A stretch of 64,000 nucleotides of DNA from Desulfomicrobium escambiense DSM 10707 (GCF_000428825.1 NZ_AUAR01000008.1:62001-126000), one strand, 5' to 3'. Positions 8,624-18,692 are shown, numbered from the stretch's first letter. The notes: generated by a model not told the origin, from the sequence alone. Numbers and translations: made by a program.

Positions 8624-10699
8624 CTAAGCGTTCAGGGTGAAGCGGGACACAAGGTTATGCAGTTTCGCCGCCGTGGCGGACAGGCCCGTGGCGCTTTTCC
8701 TGACCTGCTCGCTTGAGGCCAGAAGGTCGTCGGCCTGGCCGGAAACGTCGGAGATGTCCGTGGCGATCTCTCCGGCCACGACGGAACTCTGGGACACGTT
8801 GGCGTTGACCTCGGCGATGCCCTGTGAGGCCTGCCCGACATTGGCCGCGATCTCGCGGGTCGTGGAACTCTGCTCCTCCACCGCCGCCGCGATGGTGGCC
8901 ACGATATGGTCGACGTCTGCGATGACTGCGGAAATGCCGTCGATCTCCGTGACCGTGTTATCCGTGGCGTCCTGGATGGCCAGAATCCTTTCCCGGATCT
9001 CCTCCGTGGCCTGGGCCGTCTGCTGCGCCAGTTCCTTGATCTCGTTGGCGACCACGGCGAAGCCCCGGCCGGCCTCGCCCGCCCTGGCCGCCTCGATGGT
9101 CGCGTTGAGGGCCAGAAGATTTGTCTGGGACGAAATGGCCGTGATGGTTTCGGTGACCTTGCCGATCTCGCGGGCCGCGGATCCCAGGTCCTGCACCTTG
9201 GCCGAGGCCTGGCCCGCGCGGGCCACGGCCTGGTCGGTGATGCTCTTGGCCTTGGCCGAGTTGGAGGCGATCTCGCCGATGGTCGCGCTCATCTCCTCCG
9301 CGGCGGCCGCCACGGTGTTGACGTTGGTCGCGGCCTGCCCCATGGCCGCGGCCACGGAGTTCTGGTTGACGCTCATCTCCTCGGCCGCCGCAGCCACCTG
9401 CTGGGCGCGCTGCACCGTGTGCGTGGCCCCGCCCGCCATCTGGTCGGATACGCCGGACAGGGAGGACGACGCCATGGACAGGGACGTGACCTCATGGGAC
9501 ACCTCCCCCAGCATGGCCCGCAGACGCTGAACCATCTCGTTCAGGGCCTCCGCCAGGACGCCGATCTCGTCCTTCTGCCTGACGTCCATGGTCCGGGTCA
9601 GGTCGCCATCGGCCATGGCCTGGGCCAGGGCCACGCCCTTGAACAGGGGGCCGGTGATGGCCCGGGTCAGAATGACGCCGATACCCAGGCCAAGGGCCGC
9701 GCCGACGCAGACCATCAGCAGGGAAAGCAACTTGACCGCGTCGGCATTCGCCTCGGCCGAAGTCACGTGCGAGCCAGCGCTGGTTTTCGCGCGGGACATC
9801 AGCTCGTCGAGGTGTTTCTGCACGCCGTCGCGGGCCTGAACCTCCTCTTCCTCGAAAAGCCTCTCCATCTCATGGAAGTTGCTCTGAGCCCGAGCCGAAA
9901 CGTTCAGCAATTCGGAAAAGGCGGCAAAAAGCTCCTGGGCGCTCGGAATGGTCCGGCTGTCGTATTCCCTCCTGGCTTCGAGGAGATCGCCGTACGAGGC
10001 GTACTCCTTGATCTGCGCCACGGATTTGTGCAGTTCGTCATGCACCGGCTTGAGCCGGTCGATGAGCCCCGACACGTCCTTGTTCCGGGTTGAGAACGTC
10101 TGCAGCCAGCGCCCCAGGGGGCAGGCGTCCCCACTCTCACCGCCCTCGAACGCCTTGCCGTAGAGGACCAGGGCCGCAACCTTGTTCATCAGTTCGTGGT
10201 GCCAGGCGGTCAGGGTCTGCACGTCCGCAACCAGGGCGTCCGGCCTGACCACGTCCTTGTCCACCAACTCCGAGGAAATTGCGAGTATTTTGCCCGTGGC
10301 GGCGCTCCAGGCGTCCAGGGCCTTTTCCAGGTCAGCTATGGTCCCGCGGATTTCGTCAGCCTTCTGGATCTCCGCCCCGAGGTCGGGAATGTCCTTGAGC
10401 TTCGCCAGCGAGGCGCGCACTTCGCCCTGGCGCGCGGCAATCCGGCCTGCGGCGTCCTGCCGCTCACCGGGCGTCATGACCTGGCCAAGCATCAGGTTCA
10501 TATTGCTGCGAATGCGTTGCTGCAGGTTCTCGATCTCGAGGACGGTCTGCACTGCCGCCATCTCCTCGTCGGCGAGCAGCTTCAGGTCGGATTCAAGGGC
10601 ATTGAGGGCCACCCTGTCCTGGAAACCCACGACAAGGGTGATGATTGTCGTGATGACGAACCCTCCGATCAGCTTGTAGCTCAGCTTGATGTTCTTCAA
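8624..10699 (-). CDS. Methyl-accepting chemotaxis protein with a CZB-like zinc-binding segment in the sensory region
   Basis: A 691-residue receptor. One membrane segment lies near residues 10-28 and a second near 325-350, enclosing an extracytoplasmic region of about 300 residues. Inside it, residues about 155-215 match the chemoreceptor zinc-binding (CZB) pattern: WHHELMNKV, then CPLGRWLQ, then [13 protein letters not shown] follows the second segment. The signalling hairpin is canonical ([20 protein letters not shown]), with Ala-rich coiled-coil arms. The C-terminus lacks an NWETF-like CheR/CheB tether. As the only receptor in the operon it is probably the dedicated input for the adjacent CheA. 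Confidence 0.92.
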   Translation of the reverse strand: MKNIKLSYKLIGGFVITTIITLVVGFQDRVALNALESDLKLLADEEMAAVQTVLEIENLQQRIRSNMNLMLGQVMTPGERQDAAGRIAARQGEVRASLAKLKDIPDLGAEIQKADEIRGTIADLEKALDAWSAATGKILAISSELVDKDVVRPDALVADVQTLTAWHHELMNKVAALVLYGKAFEGGESGDACPLGRWLQTFSTRNKDVSGLIDRLKPVHDELHKSVAQIKEYASYGDLLEARREYDSRTIPSAQELFAAFSELLNVSARAQSNFHEMERLFEEEEVQARDGVQKHLDELMSRAKTSAGSHVTSAEANADAVKLLSLLMVCVGAALGLGIGVILTRAITGPLFKGVALAQAMADGDLTRTMDVRQKDEIGVLAEALNEMVQRLRAMLGEVSHEVTSLSMASSSLSGVSDQMAGGATHTVQRAQQVAAAAEEMSVNQNSVAAAMGQAATNVNTVAAAAEEMSATIGEIASNSAKAKSITDQAVARAGQASAKVQDLGSAAREIGKVTETITAISSQTNLLALNATIEAARAGEAGRGFAVVANEIKELAQQTAQATEEIRERILAIQDATDNTVTEIDGISAVIADVDHIVATIAAAVEEQSSTTREIAANVGQASQGIAEVNANVSQSSVVAGEIATDISDVSGQADDLLASSEQVRKSATGLSATAAKLHNLVSRFTLNA

Positions 10700-10738
10700 A
10701 TCGAAACTCCGGTCCGTATGCGCAATGGGAATTCGTTA

Positions 10739-13700
10739 TCAGGAAGCGTACCGTTTCAGCCATTCGTAGATTGTCTGCAGGAGCCGCTCCTTGTCGAGCT
10801 TGACCTGGTAGTCGTCGATGCCCACGGCCTTGCCCCGGGCCACGTCCTCGTCGCCGGCCAGGGAGGTCAGGGCGATGATGGGCGTGAGCGAGAAGCGCTT
10901 GTCCTGGCGGATGGTCTGGGCCAGGGTGAAGCCGTCCATGTTGGGCATCTCGATGTCCGTCACGACCAGGTCGTACTTCTGCGGTTCGGCGTCGAGCATG
11001 CTCCAGGCCACCAGCCCGTCCTCGGCCGTGTCCACGGTGTAGCCGTCGTCCTCGATGAACTTGCGGACCTGGTTGCGGAAGAAGTCCGAATCCTCGACCA
11101 GGAGCAGGTGCGGCACGCCCACCTCCCCGGCGTCGTCGGCCACCTCGATGCTGCCGCGCACGGCGAACCAATCTGGCTGGACCGACTGGATCAGTTCGTA
11201 GATGTCGACGATGAGCGTCGTGTTCTCGCCGATGACGGCGGAACCGCTGATGCCGGACTGCTTCAGGGTGAAGGTGTCGACGGTCACCTCGGTCTCGATG
11301 GCGTCCACAGGCGGCTTGGCCAGGAGACCGATCTCGTGGCCGGCCATGAGGAAGACGATGACGATGAGTTCGCCCGTCAGGTCGAGGTGCTGGACCGTGG
11401 TGGCCTGGTCCAGGGAGAAGACGGGCAGCGTGCCGCCGCGGTACTTGATGACCCTGCGGCCTCCGACCTCCTCGATCTCGCCGGCGTCGATGAGTTCGAC
11501 GCGGGCCACGAGATCGAGCGGCACGGCGCAGTACTCCTCGGGCGTGTTGCGGAAGACGAAGAGGGACAGCTTGTCCTGGGTCTTGACCGTCTCGGCTTCC
11601 TTGGCGGCCAGGGCGCCGCGCTCGCGCACGCCCGTCAGGCTCAGGTCGCCCAGGCGGCCCAGGCCCGCCACGTCGAGGATGAGGGCCACATGGCCGTCGC
11701 CCATGATGGTCGCGCCGGCGTAGCCCTGACATTCCTTGAAATGCCGCCCCAGCGGCTTGACCACGATCTCCACGGAGTCGTGGAGCTGGTCCACCACCAG
11801 GCCGTAACGGAACTGCCCGGCCGAGACCACGACCAGATTCACGTCGGCCATGGTGCAACCCGATTCCTGCATCTGGCTGGCGTTCTTCCCGCCGCGCAGG
11901 AGTTCGCCGACCATGGACGAGGTGGTGCAGGCCGAACCGTCGAGCCCGAGCACGTTGGAAAGATAGAGCATCGGGATGAGTTCGCCGCGCAGGAGCAGGA
12001 CCTCGGCGTCGCCGACCATCTCGATCCGCTCCGTGATCTGGTCCACGGGGATGCGCAGCAGCTCGTCCACGTTGACCTGCGGGATGGCGTAGCGTTCCTG
12101 GCCCACCGAAACCAGCAGGCTCGGGATGATGGCCAGGGTCAGGGGCAGCTTGATGCGGATGGTCGTGCCCTTGCCGCGGGCCGTCTCGATGTCCACCTGG
12201 CCGCCGAGCTGGTCGAGGTTGGACTTGACCACGTCCATGCCCACGCCTCGGCCCGACACGTCCGTGACCTGCTCGGCCGTGGACAGGCCCGGCAGGAATA
12301 TGAGGTTGGCCTTGTCCTTGTCGGACATGGACTTGGCCTGGTCGGGCGAGATGAGCCCGCGCGAGAGGGCCTTTTCCACGATCTTGTCCGTGTTCAGGCC
12401 CCGGCCGTCGTCGACGATCTCGATGATGACCTGCCCGGCCTCGTGATAGGCCTTGAGGACGATGGTGCCCATGGCCGGCTTGCCGGCCAGTACGCGCTCG
12501 TCCGGCGGCTCGATGCCATGGTCCGCTGAGTTTCGCACCAAGTGGGTCAGGGGGTCGCCCAGGCCCTCGATGATGGTCTTGTCCAGCTCGACGTCGTTGC
12601 CTTCGAGCTGCAGGTCGATCTCCTTGCCCAGGTTGCGGGCCAGGTCGCGGACCACGCGCGGAAACTTGTTGAAGATGTTGCCCACGGTCTGCATGCGGGT
12701 CAGCATGATGGTTTCCTGCAGCTCGGACGTGACCAGGTCGATACGCTGCCCGGCCACCTCGATCTGGTGCAGGGCGGCCGAGGAGATGGCCTGCATGAGC
12801 TGGTTGCGGCTCAAGACCAGCTCGCCGGCCAGGTTCATGAGGTCCTCCAGGAGGCTCACGTGCACGCGCAGGGTGTCGGGCTGGGTGATGGCTGATTTGG
12901 AGGCCTTGGCGTCGCCCTTGCGGTCATCCTCGGGAGCGGGGCGCGGCTCCGGTTTCGGCTCCGGTTTCGGCTCGGGTTTCGGCTCGGGCTTCGGCTCCGG
13001 CGGCGACGCCGGGCCGGCCTTCGGTGCCGGCGGCGCTTCGGCGGCGCCTGCTCCGCCCAGGGCTTCGGCCAGGTTCACGCCGTTGAAGATTTCCGAAACC
13101 AGGGAGTCGGTCCTGTCCTCTTCAGGCGCCGCCGGAGTCGACTCCAGCAACTCCCTGGCGAAATCGGCCTCGGGCGCCGGGACCGAAGACGGCTCGAACT
13201 TCAGGGGCAGGATGAACTCGCTGGCGAGGTCCAGCAGGGCCGGCATGATGTCGTCCTCGATGATGGAGCCGAAGAGGACGAAAAGCGGAATGCGGTTGGA
13301 GAAGCCGTCGTCCTCCAGGGTCCCGACGGCCTCGAAGTCGACCTTCAGGTCCAGCACGACGCCCGTGGAGTCCATGCACTTGAGGATATCGAAAATGGTC
13401 TTTTCCTTGCGCTGCACGTCATGGATGAGGTCGAACTCCAGCAGGTAGAGATTCTTCCCGCCCTTGCGGTTCTGCAGCAGGTCGAACTCCGGAACCTCGA
13501 AGACGACCCTGCCGCGGCCGTCCTTGATCTCCACCCGGCGGTCGACGGAGGCCTTCTCATGGCCCTTGAGGTTGGCCGAGGTGGCCGCCGTCAGGGCCGC
13601 GATATGGTCGTCGATGTAGGCGTCCTCGCTCTCGGCCACGTTGACGATCATGTCCCGGAGCTTGTCGAAGGCCAGCAGGACTATATTGACCACTTCCGGG

Positions 13701-13954
13701 TCGGGCACGAGTTCGCGGTTGCGCACCATGTCCAGCACGTTCTCGATCTTGTGGCCCAGGTCCTTGATCTTGACCAGCCCCAGAAATCCGGCCCCACCCT
13801 TGATGGAGTGCGCTGCGCGGAAGACTTTATTGACCAGTTCGACATCGATGTCGGCCCCGGACTGCTCGATGGCCAAGAGATCGTTCTCGATGTCCCCGAG
13901 ATGCTCGGTGGCTTCTTCCACGTACATTTGTAGAGTTTCGTCATCCATCATCAT
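10739..13954 (-). CDS. cheA: Hybrid chemotaxis histidine kinase CheA-CheW-CheW-REC
   Basis: A 1071-residue fusion. The Hpt domain has phospho-acceptor His49 in FRAAHSIKGGAGF. Residues about 120-250 form a P2-like region, then a PEPKPEPKP linker near 320-345. Dimerisation and HATPase domains follow (HLVRNSADHGIE, EIVDDGRGL, GRGVGMDVV). Two successive CheW-like domains lie at roughly 620-760 and 800-930. A C-terminal receiver ends the protein, with VTDIEMPNMDG as the phosphorylation site. No separate cheY is present, so the built-in receiver may be a phosphate sink or the output. Three ATG codons are adjacent at the start; GGAG lies 9 bases before the first. Confidence 0.94.
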   Translation of the reverse strand: MMMDDETLQMYVEEATEHLGDIENDLLAIEQSGADIDVELVNKVFRAAHSIKGGAGFLGLVKIKDLGHKIENVLDMVRNRELVPDPEVVNIVLLAFDKLRDMIVNVAESEDAYIDDHIAALTAATSANLKGHEKASVDRRVEIKDGRGRVVFEVPEFDLLQNRKGGKNLYLLEFDLIHDVQRKEKTIFDILKCMDSTGVVLDLKVDFEAVGTLEDDGFSNRIPLFVLFGSIIEDDIMPALLDLASEFILPLKFEPSSVPAPEADFARELLESTPAAPEEDRTDSLVSEIFNGVNLAEALGGAGAAEAPPAPKAGPASPPEPKPEPKPEPKPEPKPEPRPAPEDDRKGDAKASKSAITQPDTLRVHVSLLEDLMNLAGELVLSRNQLMQAISSAALHQIEVAGQRIDLVTSELQETIMLTRMQTVGNIFNKFPRVVRDLARNLGKEIDLQLEGNDVELDKTIIEGLGDPLTHLVRNSADHGIEPPDERVLAGKPAMGTIVLKAYHEAGQVIIEIVDDGRGLNTDKIVEKALSRGLISPDQAKSMSDKDKANLIFLPGLSTAEQVTDVSGRGVGMDVVKSNLDQLGGQVDIETARGKGTTIRIKLPLTLAIIPSLLVSVGQERYAIPQVNVDELLRIPVDQITERIEMVGDAEVLLLRGELIPMLYLSNVLGLDGSACTTSSMVGELLRGGKNASQMQESGCTMADVNLVVVSAGQFRYGLVVDQLHDSVEIVVKPLGRHFKECQGYAGATIMGDGHVALILDVAGLGRLGDLSLTGVRERGALAAKEAETVKTQDKLSLFVFRNTPEEYCAVPLDLVARVELIDAGEIEEVGGRRVIKYRGGTLPVFSLDQATTVQHLDLTGELIVIVFLMAGHEIGLLAKPPVDAIETEVTVDTFTLKQSGISGSAVIGENTTLIVDIYELIQSVQPDWFAVRGSIEVADDAGEVGVPHLLLVEDSDFFRNQVRKFIEDDGYTVDTAEDGLVAWSMLDAEPQKYDLVVTDIEMPNMDGFTLAQTIRQDKRFSLTPIIALTSLAGDEDVARGKAVGIDDYQVKLDKERLLQTIYEWLKRYAS
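12945..12998. repeat. 12-bp tandem repeat encoding PEPK units in cheA
   Basis: About four and a half near-identical 12-bp units (GGTTTCGGCTCC on the plus strand) code for the repeating Pro-Glu-Pro-Lys linker of the kinase. Such repeats can change copy number by slippage; a change of whole units keeps the frame. Confidence 0.8.
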
Positions 13955-14113
13955 CGTGCGAACTCCGTGTAGATTTCATGTTGGGGCTTCCGCCGCGGCA
14001 ACCTTCATGCATCCATGCAGACGTCCCAGGCGTCGTCCGCCCGAAGAACCCATCCGAAACAAACCCTCCGCCCCCTGCGGCCTGAACGCCGGGAGAGGAA
14101 GCGGAACCGTCGG

Positions 14114-14416
14114 CTACGCGCCGAGATTGAGATGCTGGTCAAGGCGCATGGACTTGAACAGCTTCACGATATTTTCTGAAGCCCCGCTGATGACGAGCCG
14201 GCCGCCCTTCTTCTTCATGGAATTGTGCGTGGCGATGACCACGCCGATGCCGATGGAATCCATCATGGTCGTGCCGGACAGGTCCAGCCGGAGAACCTGG
14301 GGGGACTCGTCGAGCACGGTGCTCAGTTCGTGCTTGAAATCCGGCACCATCGTGGACACGAGGTCCCGGTCCGGGATGATCGTCACGGTGCTTCCTTCAC
14401 GGGTAATTGTGGACAT
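14114..14416 (-). CDS. STAS-domain protein (anti-sigma-factor-antagonist family)
   Basis: A 100-residue single STAS domain: VSTMVPDFKHELSTVL, then RLDLSGTTMMDSIGIGVV with the usual phosphorylatable Ser in DSIG, then LVISGASENIVKLF. STAS proteins bind HPK-type serine kinases or act as switch partners. It is the first gene of the chemosensory operon, about 160 bp before cheA. I chose ATG 14416, which has AGGAG 7 bases upstream; the frame stays open for 40 codons further but without a start context. No cognate serine kinase is visible in the window. Confidence 0.85.
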   Translation of the reverse strand: MSTITREGSTVTIIPDRDLVSTMVPDFKHELSTVLDESPQVLRLDLSGTTMMDSIGIGVVIATHNSMKKKGGRLVISGASENIVKLFKSMRLDQHLNLGA

Positions 14417-14477
14417 GGCCTCTCCTGATGAAAAAATCCGAGTTTTCTGTGTCCTACACGCAGCCGCCGAGGATATC

Positions 14478-14505
14478 AATTTACACGAGCGGCATATTTT
14501 TGCAA
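14478..14505 (-). promoter_or_regulatory. Possible sigma-70 promoter of the chemosensory operon
   Basis: On the minus strand TTGCAA (14500-14505) and TAAATT (14478-14483) are 16 bp apart, about 60 bp upstream of the STAS start and after the terminator of the preceding gene. The match is moderate and there is no support beyond position. Confidence 0.35.
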
Positions 14506-14672
14506 CAAAATGCGAGTGTTGCGCTAGAGATGCCACATCCGGCGAACAACAGGGCCGGCTGGAATGCGTACGTGGCTGTCAGACAATACCACCCTACACT
14601 CTTTATTGTCCGGAAATAAAGCAAAATCTTGTTTGCACCTTTCGGCCGCGGAGCAGGCGTCTTCCCCCATCG

Positions 14673-14713
14673 AAAAAAAACGGGCGATCCCGTCATGCCG
14701 TCGGAAACGCCCG
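14673..14713 (-). terminator. Rho-independent terminator after the flavoprotein gene
   Basis: Read on the minus strand, CGGGCG...CGCCCG encloses GC-rich sequence and is followed directly by eight T residues. It lies 35 bp after the stop of the flavoprotein gene and closes the typA-flavoprotein transcript. Confidence 0.75.
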
Positions 14714-14747
14714 TCATCGCCATTTTCAGCCCGTACCACCGGGAGCG

Positions 14748-16130
14748 CTACTTCCCGGCCAGGATGCTCTTGGCGGGGATGAGCCCCGTGGCCGCCGCCG
14801 AAACGATGTTCCCGGCCACGCCCGGCCCGTCACCGGCCACGTAGAGCCCAGCGATGGCCGTTTCCAGGTTCTCGGCGCAGTCGACCTGGGTGGCGAAGAA
14901 CTTGATCTCCGGGGCGTAGAGAAGGGTCTCGTCGTTGGCCACGCCTGGCACCACGAGGTTGAGCTTCTCCAGACCCTCGACCAGGTTGGTCAGGATGCGC
15001 TCGGGCAGGGCCATGGCGATGTCGCCGCAGACCACCTTTTTGAGCGTCGGCTCGATGTAGCTGTTGCGGATGCGGTTCCAGGTGGAGCGCCGGCCGCGCT
15101 TCAGGTCGCCGAAGCGCTGCAGGATGGGCTTGCCGCCGCCGATGAGGGTCGCCAGGCGGCCGATGGACTCGCCGTAGGCCTGGTTGTCCGTTACCGGTTC
15201 GTTCAGGACCACCTTGGACAGGAAGGCGAAGTTGGTGTTCTCGCTCTTCTTGTCCATGTAGGCGTGGCCGTTGACGCAGACGAAGTCCTGGTAGTTCTCC
15301 TGGGCGATGAACCCGCCGTAGTTGGTGCAGAAGGTGCGGGTCAGGTCGTCGTACTTGGAGGTGCGGATGAAGAAGGTCGGGTCGTAGATGATGGAGCACA
15401 GGTCCTGCATGATCTCGTTGTGGACCTCGACGCGCACGCCGACCTCGATGCCGCGCTGGGTCACGGCCAGGCCGTGGCGCTGCACGAGCTGTCCGACCCA
15501 CTCGGCGCCCACCCGGCCCGGGGCCAGGATGACGTTTTCGGCGCGGTGCTCGCCCTTGTCCGTGACCACCCCGCGCACGCGGCCGTCCTCGACCAGGATG
15601 TCGCGGACCTCCTCCCTGGTGCGCACGGTCACGCCCTTGGACTGGATGTACTCGACCATGCCGGTGATGTGGCCGGGCAGGTTGTCGCTGCCGAGGTGCT
15701 TCTGCTTGATGACCAGCAGGTCGATGCCGAACTTGCGGGCCTCCTTGCGGATGGACCTGGCCTCCTCGATGTTGGTCGGGTAGACCTTGCCGTCCATGCC
15801 GAAGCGGTTGAAGATGGCTTCGGTCTCCTCAATGAGCGCCGTGGCCTTGCCCACGCTCATGAACTGGGTCAGGTCGGTCTTGCCGAGCTTATGGATGAAA
15901 TTGAGCTTGCCGTCGGAAAAGAGCCCCGCCCCACCCATGCCCGAAAGGATGTTGCAGGGCTTGCAGTGGATGCAGTCCTGCTCGCCCACCAAGGGGCAGT
16001 TGCGCTTCAGGGACGCCTTCCCCTTCTCGATGAGGAGCACGTCCAGGCCTGAATGCTCGGCCAGGTGGTAGGCGGCGAACAGGCCGGCGGGGCCGCCGCC
16101 GACGATGATGACGTCATGGACTTTGTTCAT
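14748..16130 (-). CDS. FAD-dependent dehydrogenase of the COG2509 type
   Basis: A 460-residue cytoplasmic flavoprotein. It begins with a dinucleotide-binding fold IIVGGGPAGLFAAYHLAE and ends with GLYVAGDGPGVAGNIVSAAA, the second FAD contact. A short Cys motif CIHCKPCNILSG near residue 56 could hold a metal or redox disulfide. The family is widespread in anaerobes but its substrate is not established. The start is 2 bp after the typA stop, so the two genes are probably translated together. I cannot assign a reaction. Confidence 0.8.
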   Translation of the reverse strand: MNKVHDVIIVGGGPAGLFAAYHLAEHSGLDVLLIEKGKASLKRNCPLVGEQDCIHCKPCNILSGMGGAGLFSDGKLNFIHKLGKTDLTQFMSVGKATALIEETEAIFNRFGMDGKVYPTNIEEARSIRKEARKFGIDLLVIKQKHLGSDNLPGHITGMVEYIQSKGVTVRTREEVRDILVEDGRVRGVVTDKGEHRAENVILAPGRVGAEWVGQLVQRHGLAVTQRGIEVGVRVEVHNEIMQDLCSIIYDPTFFIRTSKYDDLTRTFCTNYGGFIAQENYQDFVCVNGHAYMDKKSENTNFAFLSKVVLNEPVTDNQAYGESIGRLATLIGGGKPILQRFGDLKRGRRSTWNRIRNSYIEPTLKKVVCGDIAMALPERILTNLVEGLEKLNLVVPGVANDETLLYAPEIKFFATQVDCAENLETAIAGLYVAGDGPGVAGNIVSAAATGLIPAKSILAGK

Positions 16131-16132
16131 GG

Positions 16133-17974
16133 CTATTTCCCGTCGACCTTCTTCTTTTTCACGGACATGGAGTGCCGTTTCTGGGCCGAGAGCTCGACCT
16201 TGCGCAGGCGGATGTTCTGGGGCGTGACCTCGACCATCTCGTCGTCGCGGATGAAGTTCAAAGCCTTCTCCAGGGTCATGGGCAGCACCGGCGTGAGGAT
16301 GATGGCCTCGTCCTTGCCCGAAGCGCGGAGGTTGGTCAGCTTCTTCTCCTTGCAGGGGTTGACGTCGATGTCGTTGTCCCTGTTGTGCTCGCCGACGATC
16401 ATGCCTTCGTAGACCGCGTCGTTGGGCTGGACGAACATGCGGCCGCGCGGCTCGAGGTTGAAGATGGCGTAGGGCACGGCCTGGCCCTGGCGGTCCGAGA
16501 CGATGGAGCCCGAGAAGCGGGTCGGGAAGTCCCCGCGGTACTCACCGTAGCCGTCGAAGAGGGAGTTCATGATGCCCGTGCCCTTGGTGTCGGTCAGGAA
16601 CTCGTCGCGGTAGCCGATCAGCGCGCGGGAAGGCACGGAGAACTCCATGCGCACGCGGCCGCTGCCGTTGTTGACCAGGTTCAGGAGCTTGCCACGGCGG
16701 ATGGACAGCTTCTCCGTGACTACACCCATGAAGGCCTCGTCGCAGTCCACGTAGACGTGCTCCAGGGGCTCCAGAAGCTTGCCGCCGTCCTTCTTGTAGA
16801 TGACCTCGGGCCGGCCCACGCCCAGCTCGAAGCCCTCGCGGCGCATGGTCTCGATGATGATGGCCAGCTGGAACTCGCCGCGGCCCTTGACGATCATGGA
16901 GTCCTTGTCCTCGCTCTCCTCGACCTGGATGGCCACGTTGGTCAGGGCCTCCTTCTCCAGGCGGTCCTTGATCTTGCGGGACTGCACGATCTTGCCCTCG
17001 CGGCCGGCGAAGGGCGAGGTATTGATGGTGAAGCGCATGGACACCGTGGGCTCGTCCACGTCGATGCGCTTCAGGCGCACGGGGGAGTCCTTGAGGCAGA
17101 TGGTGTCGCCGATGGATACCTTGTCCAGACCCGCAAGGACCACGATGTCACCCATCGCCACGGACTTCTGTTCGGCCAGCTGCAAGCCTTCGTAGGCCTG
17201 AACCTTGGAAGGCCGGAAGGCGGTCTGGTTCGCTTCGGTCATGCACAGGAGGTCCGTCTTCTCCTCCAGGGTGCCGGCCTTGATCTTGCCGATGACCAGT
17301 CGGCCCAGGTAGTCGGAGTAGCCCAGATCGGAGACGAGCATCTGGAAGGGCGCTGCCGGATCGAAGCTGGGCCCGGGGATGCGTTCCAGGATCAGGTCGA
17401 AGAGGCACTGCAGGTTCTCGCCGCGCTCCTCCAGAACCGGGGAAGCCACTCCGTCGCGGCCGATGGCGTAGACCACCGGAAATTCGAGCTGGTCCTCGTC
17501 GGCGCCGAGGTCGATGAACAGGTCGTAGACCTCGTCCAGCACTTCCTGGGGCCGGGCGTCGGCGCGGTCGATCTTGTTGACCGCGACGATGATCGGCAGG
17601 CTGGCGTCCAGGGCCTTCTTCAGCACGAAGCGGGTCTGGGGCAGCGGCCCCTCGGAGGCGTCCACCAGCAGGACCGCGCCATCGACCATGGACAGGGCCC
17701 GCTCCACTTCCCCGCCGAAATCGGCGTGGCCGGGAGTGTCGACGATGTTGATCTTCACGTCCTTCCAGCGCACGGAGCAGTTCTTGGCGGCGATGGTGAT
17801 GCCGCGCTCGCGTTCGAGGTCCATGGAGTCCATGACGCGATCGTCAACGGACTGGTTGTCCCGGAACACTCCGGACTGGCGGAACATGGCGTCCACCAGG
17901 GTGGTCTTGCCATGGTCGACGTGGGCGATGATGGCGATGTTTCTGATGCGGTCGTTCTTCTGCGTATTGGGCAT
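16133..17974 (-). CDS. typA: Ribosome-associated GTPase TypA/BipA
   Basis: A 613-residue translational GTPase. The G domain has the P-loop AHVDHGKTT (G1), RGITIAAKN (G2), DTPGHADFGGEVE (G3) and VNKIDR (G4). EF-G-like domains and the BipA-specific C-terminus follow (RGRMFVQPNDAVYEGMIVGE). It assists ribosome assembly and stress adaptation. I chose ATG 17974 (MPNTQKND), with AGAGGAAAGAGA just upstream; 24 codons of open frame before it lack a start context. A terminator lies upstream at 17996-18021, so it has its own promoter or relies on read-through. Confidence 0.95.
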   Translation of the reverse strand: MPNTQKNDRIRNIAIIAHVDHGKTTLVDAMFRQSGVFRDNQSVDDRVMDSMDLERERGITIAAKNCSVRWKDVKINIVDTPGHADFGGEVERALSMVDGAVLLVDASEGPLPQTRFVLKKALDASLPIIVAVNKIDRADARPQEVLDEVYDLFIDLGADEDQLEFPVVYAIGRDGVASPVLEERGENLQCLFDLILERIPGPSFDPAAPFQMLVSDLGYSDYLGRLVIGKIKAGTLEEKTDLLCMTEANQTAFRPSKVQAYEGLQLAEQKSVAMGDIVVLAGLDKVSIGDTICLKDSPVRLKRIDVDEPTVSMRFTINTSPFAGREGKIVQSRKIKDRLEKEALTNVAIQVEESEDKDSMIVKGRGEFQLAIIIETMRREGFELGVGRPEVIYKKDGGKLLEPLEHVYVDCDEAFMGVVTEKLSIRRGKLLNLVNNGSGRVRMEFSVPSRALIGYRDEFLTDTKGTGIMNSLFDGYGEYRGDFPTRFSGSIVSDRQGQAVPYAIFNLEPRGRMFVQPNDAVYEGMIVGEHNRDNDIDVNPCKEKKLTNLRASGKDEAIILTPVLPMTLEKALNFIRDDEMVEVTPQNIRLRKVELSAQKRHSMSVKKKKVDGK

Positions 17975-17995
17975 TCTCTTTCCTCTTGGGGACAT

Positions 17996-18021
17996 AAAAA
18001 ACGGCTCCCTGAGCGAAGCCG
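17996..18021 (-). terminator. Rho-independent terminator after the zinc-finger gene
   Basis: On the minus strand CGGCTTC...GGGAGCCG forms a 7-bp stem followed by six T residues, in the gap between the zinc-finger gene and typA. Confidence 0.65.
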
Positions 18022-18168
18022 ATGCTGCGCCATGCACACGACGCACGACACTATTTTTCCACTACGCGCAGTTTTCGTGCGCCGTCAAGATGGGAAAACG
18101 GGCAAGGGCGGGTTCGGCCGGACCGACTGGCGGCCGGGGGAGCCGGGCTGCGGAAACTCCGCGAAGAC

Positions 18169-18666
18169 CTACGAAAGCTTGCCGCAACGCAGGTTGCGCA
18201 CGGCATCCTTGAACATGACCTCGATGGTGTTTGGCTTCATCAACTTCTGCACGTAGCCGGACCCGAAGACGGGATGGTCGATGACGTCGCCGGTGCGGAA
18301 GGTGCGGTCCATGCTGTAGGCCAGGGGCGAGGGGCACGACCCCACCAGCTTCTCCCACTGTTCGGCCTGGGCCTGGGCCTGCCGGCTTGCCGCAGCGCTG
18401 GTCTTGCGCGGGCTCGCGGCCTTGGGCGCAGCCGCCTGGGGGGTTTCCTTGACGATCCCCGTGGCGGCGCTCCGCACCCGCGACGCGGCGGGAGCCTTGG
18501 CCTCGGCCTTGGGGGAGGTGTAGGAATGGCGGGCGCGGCAAACCTTGCACTCGACCTTGGCGATCTTGTCGCCCAGCATGGCCACCACGTGGTGGTCAGT
18601 GACGGTCTTGCATTTCTTGCAGAGTGATTCGACGGAACTCCCGGCCTGTATCTGATTCTCGCTCAT
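18169..18666 (-). CDS. Small zinc-finger protein of unknown function with C-terminal SH3-like segment
   Basis: 165 residues. The N-terminal 45 residues carry two Cys pairs, CKKC and CKVC, 24 residues apart, most likely a zinc ribbon. An Ala/Lys-rich spacer (about 48-105) follows. The C-terminal 45 residues (FRTGDVIDHPVFGSGYVQKL) resemble CarD/SH3-type beta-barrels that bind RNA polymerase or nucleic acid. I chose ATG 18666 with AAGGA upstream. Function is unknown; a nucleic-acid or transcription role is inference from the two end modules. The leader contains a terminator-like hairpin (18693-18723). Confidence 0.7.
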   Translation of the reverse strand: MSENQIQAGSSVESLCKKCKTVTDHHVVAMLGDKIAKVECKVCRARHSYTSPKAEAKAPAASRVRSAATGIVKETPQAAAPKAASPRKTSAAASRQAQAQAEQWEKLVGSCPSPLAYSMDRTFRTGDVIDHPVFGSGYVQKLMKPNTIEVMFKDAVRNLRCGKLS

Positions 18667-18692
18667 GACATATCCTTTGAGATGCGGTGTGG

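Noticed and set aside
12945-12998. 12-bp repeats in cheA as a regulatory iteron array
   Set aside because: They are in frame and encode a Pro-Glu-Pro-Lys linker, a normal protein spacer.
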